Shown one piece after another: positions 62,671-64,000 of a stretch of 64,000 nucleotides of DNA. The stretch lies in contig CAWINH010000006.1 of assembly GCA_963837425.1 (NCBI GenBank), positions 186,001-250,000 of the forward strand, written 5' to 3'. The notes below the pieces were generated by a model, which made no database searches, had not been told where the DNA came from, and saw only the letters and a list, made by a program, of their open reading frames with translations. This DNA comes from CAWINH01 sp963837425 (GTDB taxonomy: Bacteria; Chloroflexota; Limnocylindria; QHBO01). Made by a program: the position numbers and the translations under genes. Numbering within the stretch: position 1 is the stretch's first letter; each line of letters starts with the position of its first letter.

Positions 62671-63954
62671 CTAACCCGGCCCGTAGAGCTCGAGCTCGCC
62701 GACCTCGACCTCGACGCCGACCTCGTTGCGGATCTGCTCCCAGGCATCGAGGTCCCATTCGCCGACGAAGGTGATGGCGGTCCCCTCTCGACCCGCGCGC
62801 GCCGTTCGGCCGATGCGGTGCACGTAGGTGTCGGCGTCCTCGGGGAGGTCGTAGCTCAGCACGAACGGCAGGTCGGTGATGTCGAGTCCCCGGCTGGCGA
62901 CGTTCGTCGCGACGAGGAACTGGATCTTCCCCGAGCGGAAGTCGGCAAGGGTGCGGGTCCGATCCCGCTGGCTCATACCACCATGGAGGGCGGATACGTT
63001 CTGGCCGCGCCGCTTCAGGGTCGTCGCCAGCCGATCTACCCCGATCTGGGTGTGGCGGAAGACGAGCAGGCGATCGATCGTGAACCGCCCTGCCAGCTCG
63101 AGGAGGGCCCGCACCTTGTCCTGCTCGGCGACGAAGTAGACGAGCTGCCTTACCGTCTCGACGGTCTTCATCTCCGGCCGGACCGCGATGTGCTCCGCGT
63201 TGCGATCCATGAAGCGATCGCAGATGCGGAGGATGGCGTACGGCATCGTCGCGCTGAACAGCGCCGTCTGCCGCTGGCGCGGACAGCGCGACAGGATCGT
63301 CTCGACGTCGACGATGAAGCCCATGTCGAGCATGCGATCAGCCTCGTCGAGGATCACGGTGTGGACCCGGTCCAGGCGCAGCTCCCCGCGTCGGATGAGG
63401 TCGAGCACACGCCCGGGCGTGCCCACCACGACCGGCACCCCGCGCCGCAGGGCACTGATCTGCTTGTCCATGCTCGAGCCGCCGTAGATGGAGACGACAT
63501 CGACACCGCGGAAGACGCCAATGCGGCGCATCTCCTCGGTTACCTGCAGGCAGAGCTCGCGCGTGGGCGTCAGGACGAGGGCCTGGACGTGGCTCGCGGC
63601 GGGATCCACCTTCTCGACGATCGGGATGCCAAATGCGGCCGTCTTCCCCGTCCCGGTCTGCGCCTGCCCGATGAGGTCCTTCCCGGCGCGGAGCGGACCG
63701 ATGGCCCGCGCCTGCACCTCGGTCGGCGCGGTGAACCCCATCTTCTCGATCGCTCGCGCGATCGTGGGCGGCAGCTCGATCGCCCCGAAACGGTAGCTGC
63801 GCTGGGCGGCCAGGACGGCGGCGACGAGTGGCGAGGGTTCGGCATCCTCATCGGTGATGGGGGACGGCGCATCGGCGGAGACCGGCGCCTGACGGCTGCT
63901 CCGGGAAGGGCGGGCGCGTCGCCGACGCGACGCGGGAGATTCGGCTTCTGGCAA
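62671..63954 (-). CDS. DEAD-box RNA helicase
   Basis: 427 residues from TTG 63954, GGAG six bases upstream. Motifs in order: FTAPTEVQARAIG, AQTGTGKT, PTRELC, TPGRVLD, LDEADRML, FSATM, FRHTQ, ATNVASRGLDI, HRIGRTARAG. Basic Arg/Ser-rich N-terminus. Unwinds RNA in ribosome assembly or mRNA decay. The ligase-like gene starts three bases after its stop. Confidence 0.93.
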   Translation of the reverse strand: MPEAESPASRRRRARPSRSSRQAPVSADAPSPITDEDAEPSPLVAAVLAAQRSYRFGAIELPPTIARAIEKMGFTAPTEVQARAIGPLRAGKDLIGQAQTGTGKTAAFGIPIVEKVDPAASHVQALVLTPTRELCLQVTEEMRRIGVFRGVDVVSIYGGSSMDKQISALRRGVPVVVGTPGRVLDLIRRGELRLDRVHTVILDEADRMLDMGFIVDVETILSRCPRQRQTALFSATMPYAILRICDRFMDRNAEHIAVRPEMKTVETVRQLVYFVAEQDKVRALLELAGRFTIDRLLVFRHTQIGVDRLATTLKRRGQNVSALHGGMSQRDRTRTLADFRSGKIQFLVATNVASRGLDITDLPFVLSYDLPEDADTYVHRIGRTARAGREGTAITFVGEWDLDAWEQIRNEVGVEVEVGELELYGPG

Positions 63955-64000
63955 ATGGGACTCCAGTGGTCTTATGGCGGCGTCAGCGCCGTGGGGCCGC

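Overview
The window is a GC-rich (about 70%) bacterial chromosome segment with dense gene packing, many ATGA-type stop/start overlaps and no recognisable phage, insertion sequence, transposase or CRISPR array. I suggest a Chloroflexota-like lineage (Limnocylindria-type) from the split menaquinol-type cytochrome b complex, a ykoEDC thiamine-precursor transporter, Ku plus ATP-dependent ligases, a PASTA kinase, an S1C protease and a glucosyl-3-phosphoglycerate-synthase-like enzyme. This is inference; GC-rich Actinomycetota remain possible. A recurrent promoter layout supports leaderless mRNAs: a -10 box TANNNT followed 5-8 nt later by ATG or GTG, seen before about ten genes on both strands.

Layout. 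0-3.6 kb: end of a HesB/IscA protein, an SDR gene divergent from a GbsR-type regulator with a palindromic operator between them, and a class II aldolase. 3.6-9.4 kb: a minus-strand operon running ferredoxin-flavoprotein oxidoreductase, b6-type cytochrome b, subunit IV, Rieske protein, di-haem cytochrome c and two membrane proteins. 9.8-18.1 kb: PBP lipoprotein, PIG-L deacetylase, SbcD/SbcC-like pair, Bcp peroxiredoxin with two tiny membrane proteins, alpha/beta hydrolase. 18.1-21.9 kb: TPP riboswitch, thiN and ykoE-D-C. 22-23.1 kb: YbaK-like deacylase and GIDE-like membrane protein.

23.2-39 kb: almost every gene is broken by small indels although the protein families remain clear when frames are joined: an HTH-4xGAF-GGDEF-HD signalling protein, lipoprotein, WYL regulator, CYTH protein, Ku with a ligase-like partner, response regulator, NERD-like protein, methyltransferase, an ATP-dependent DNA ligase, an APH-aminotransferase fusion and a molybdopterin oxidoreductase. 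Several breaks are single C or G losses from two-base runs, so I read most as sequence error rather than gene decay. A 51-bp hairpin tandem repeat lies between the methyltransferase and the ligase.

39-64 kb, mostly intact: tRNA-Glu, galU, PASTA kinase and thioredoxin, folC-folP-folB, HtrA-type protease with a two-component pair, L25, DUF2334 protein, glycosyltransferase, PAS-GAF-EAL protein, nitroreductase, tRNA-Thr, endonuclease III, glycerate kinase, a Usp-GpgS-like fusion with a second glycosyltransferase, a second catalytically dead ligase-like protein and a DEAD-box helicase.

Candidates for new biology: two ligase-fold proteins lacking the nucleophilic lysine (one beside Ku, one beside a helicase) in a genome that also has a normal ATP-dependent ligase; the b6-like cytochrome complex with an operon-encoded flavoprotein; the 51-bp hairpin array; and the leaderless promoter pattern whose -10 box sometimes contains the upstream gene's stop codon.
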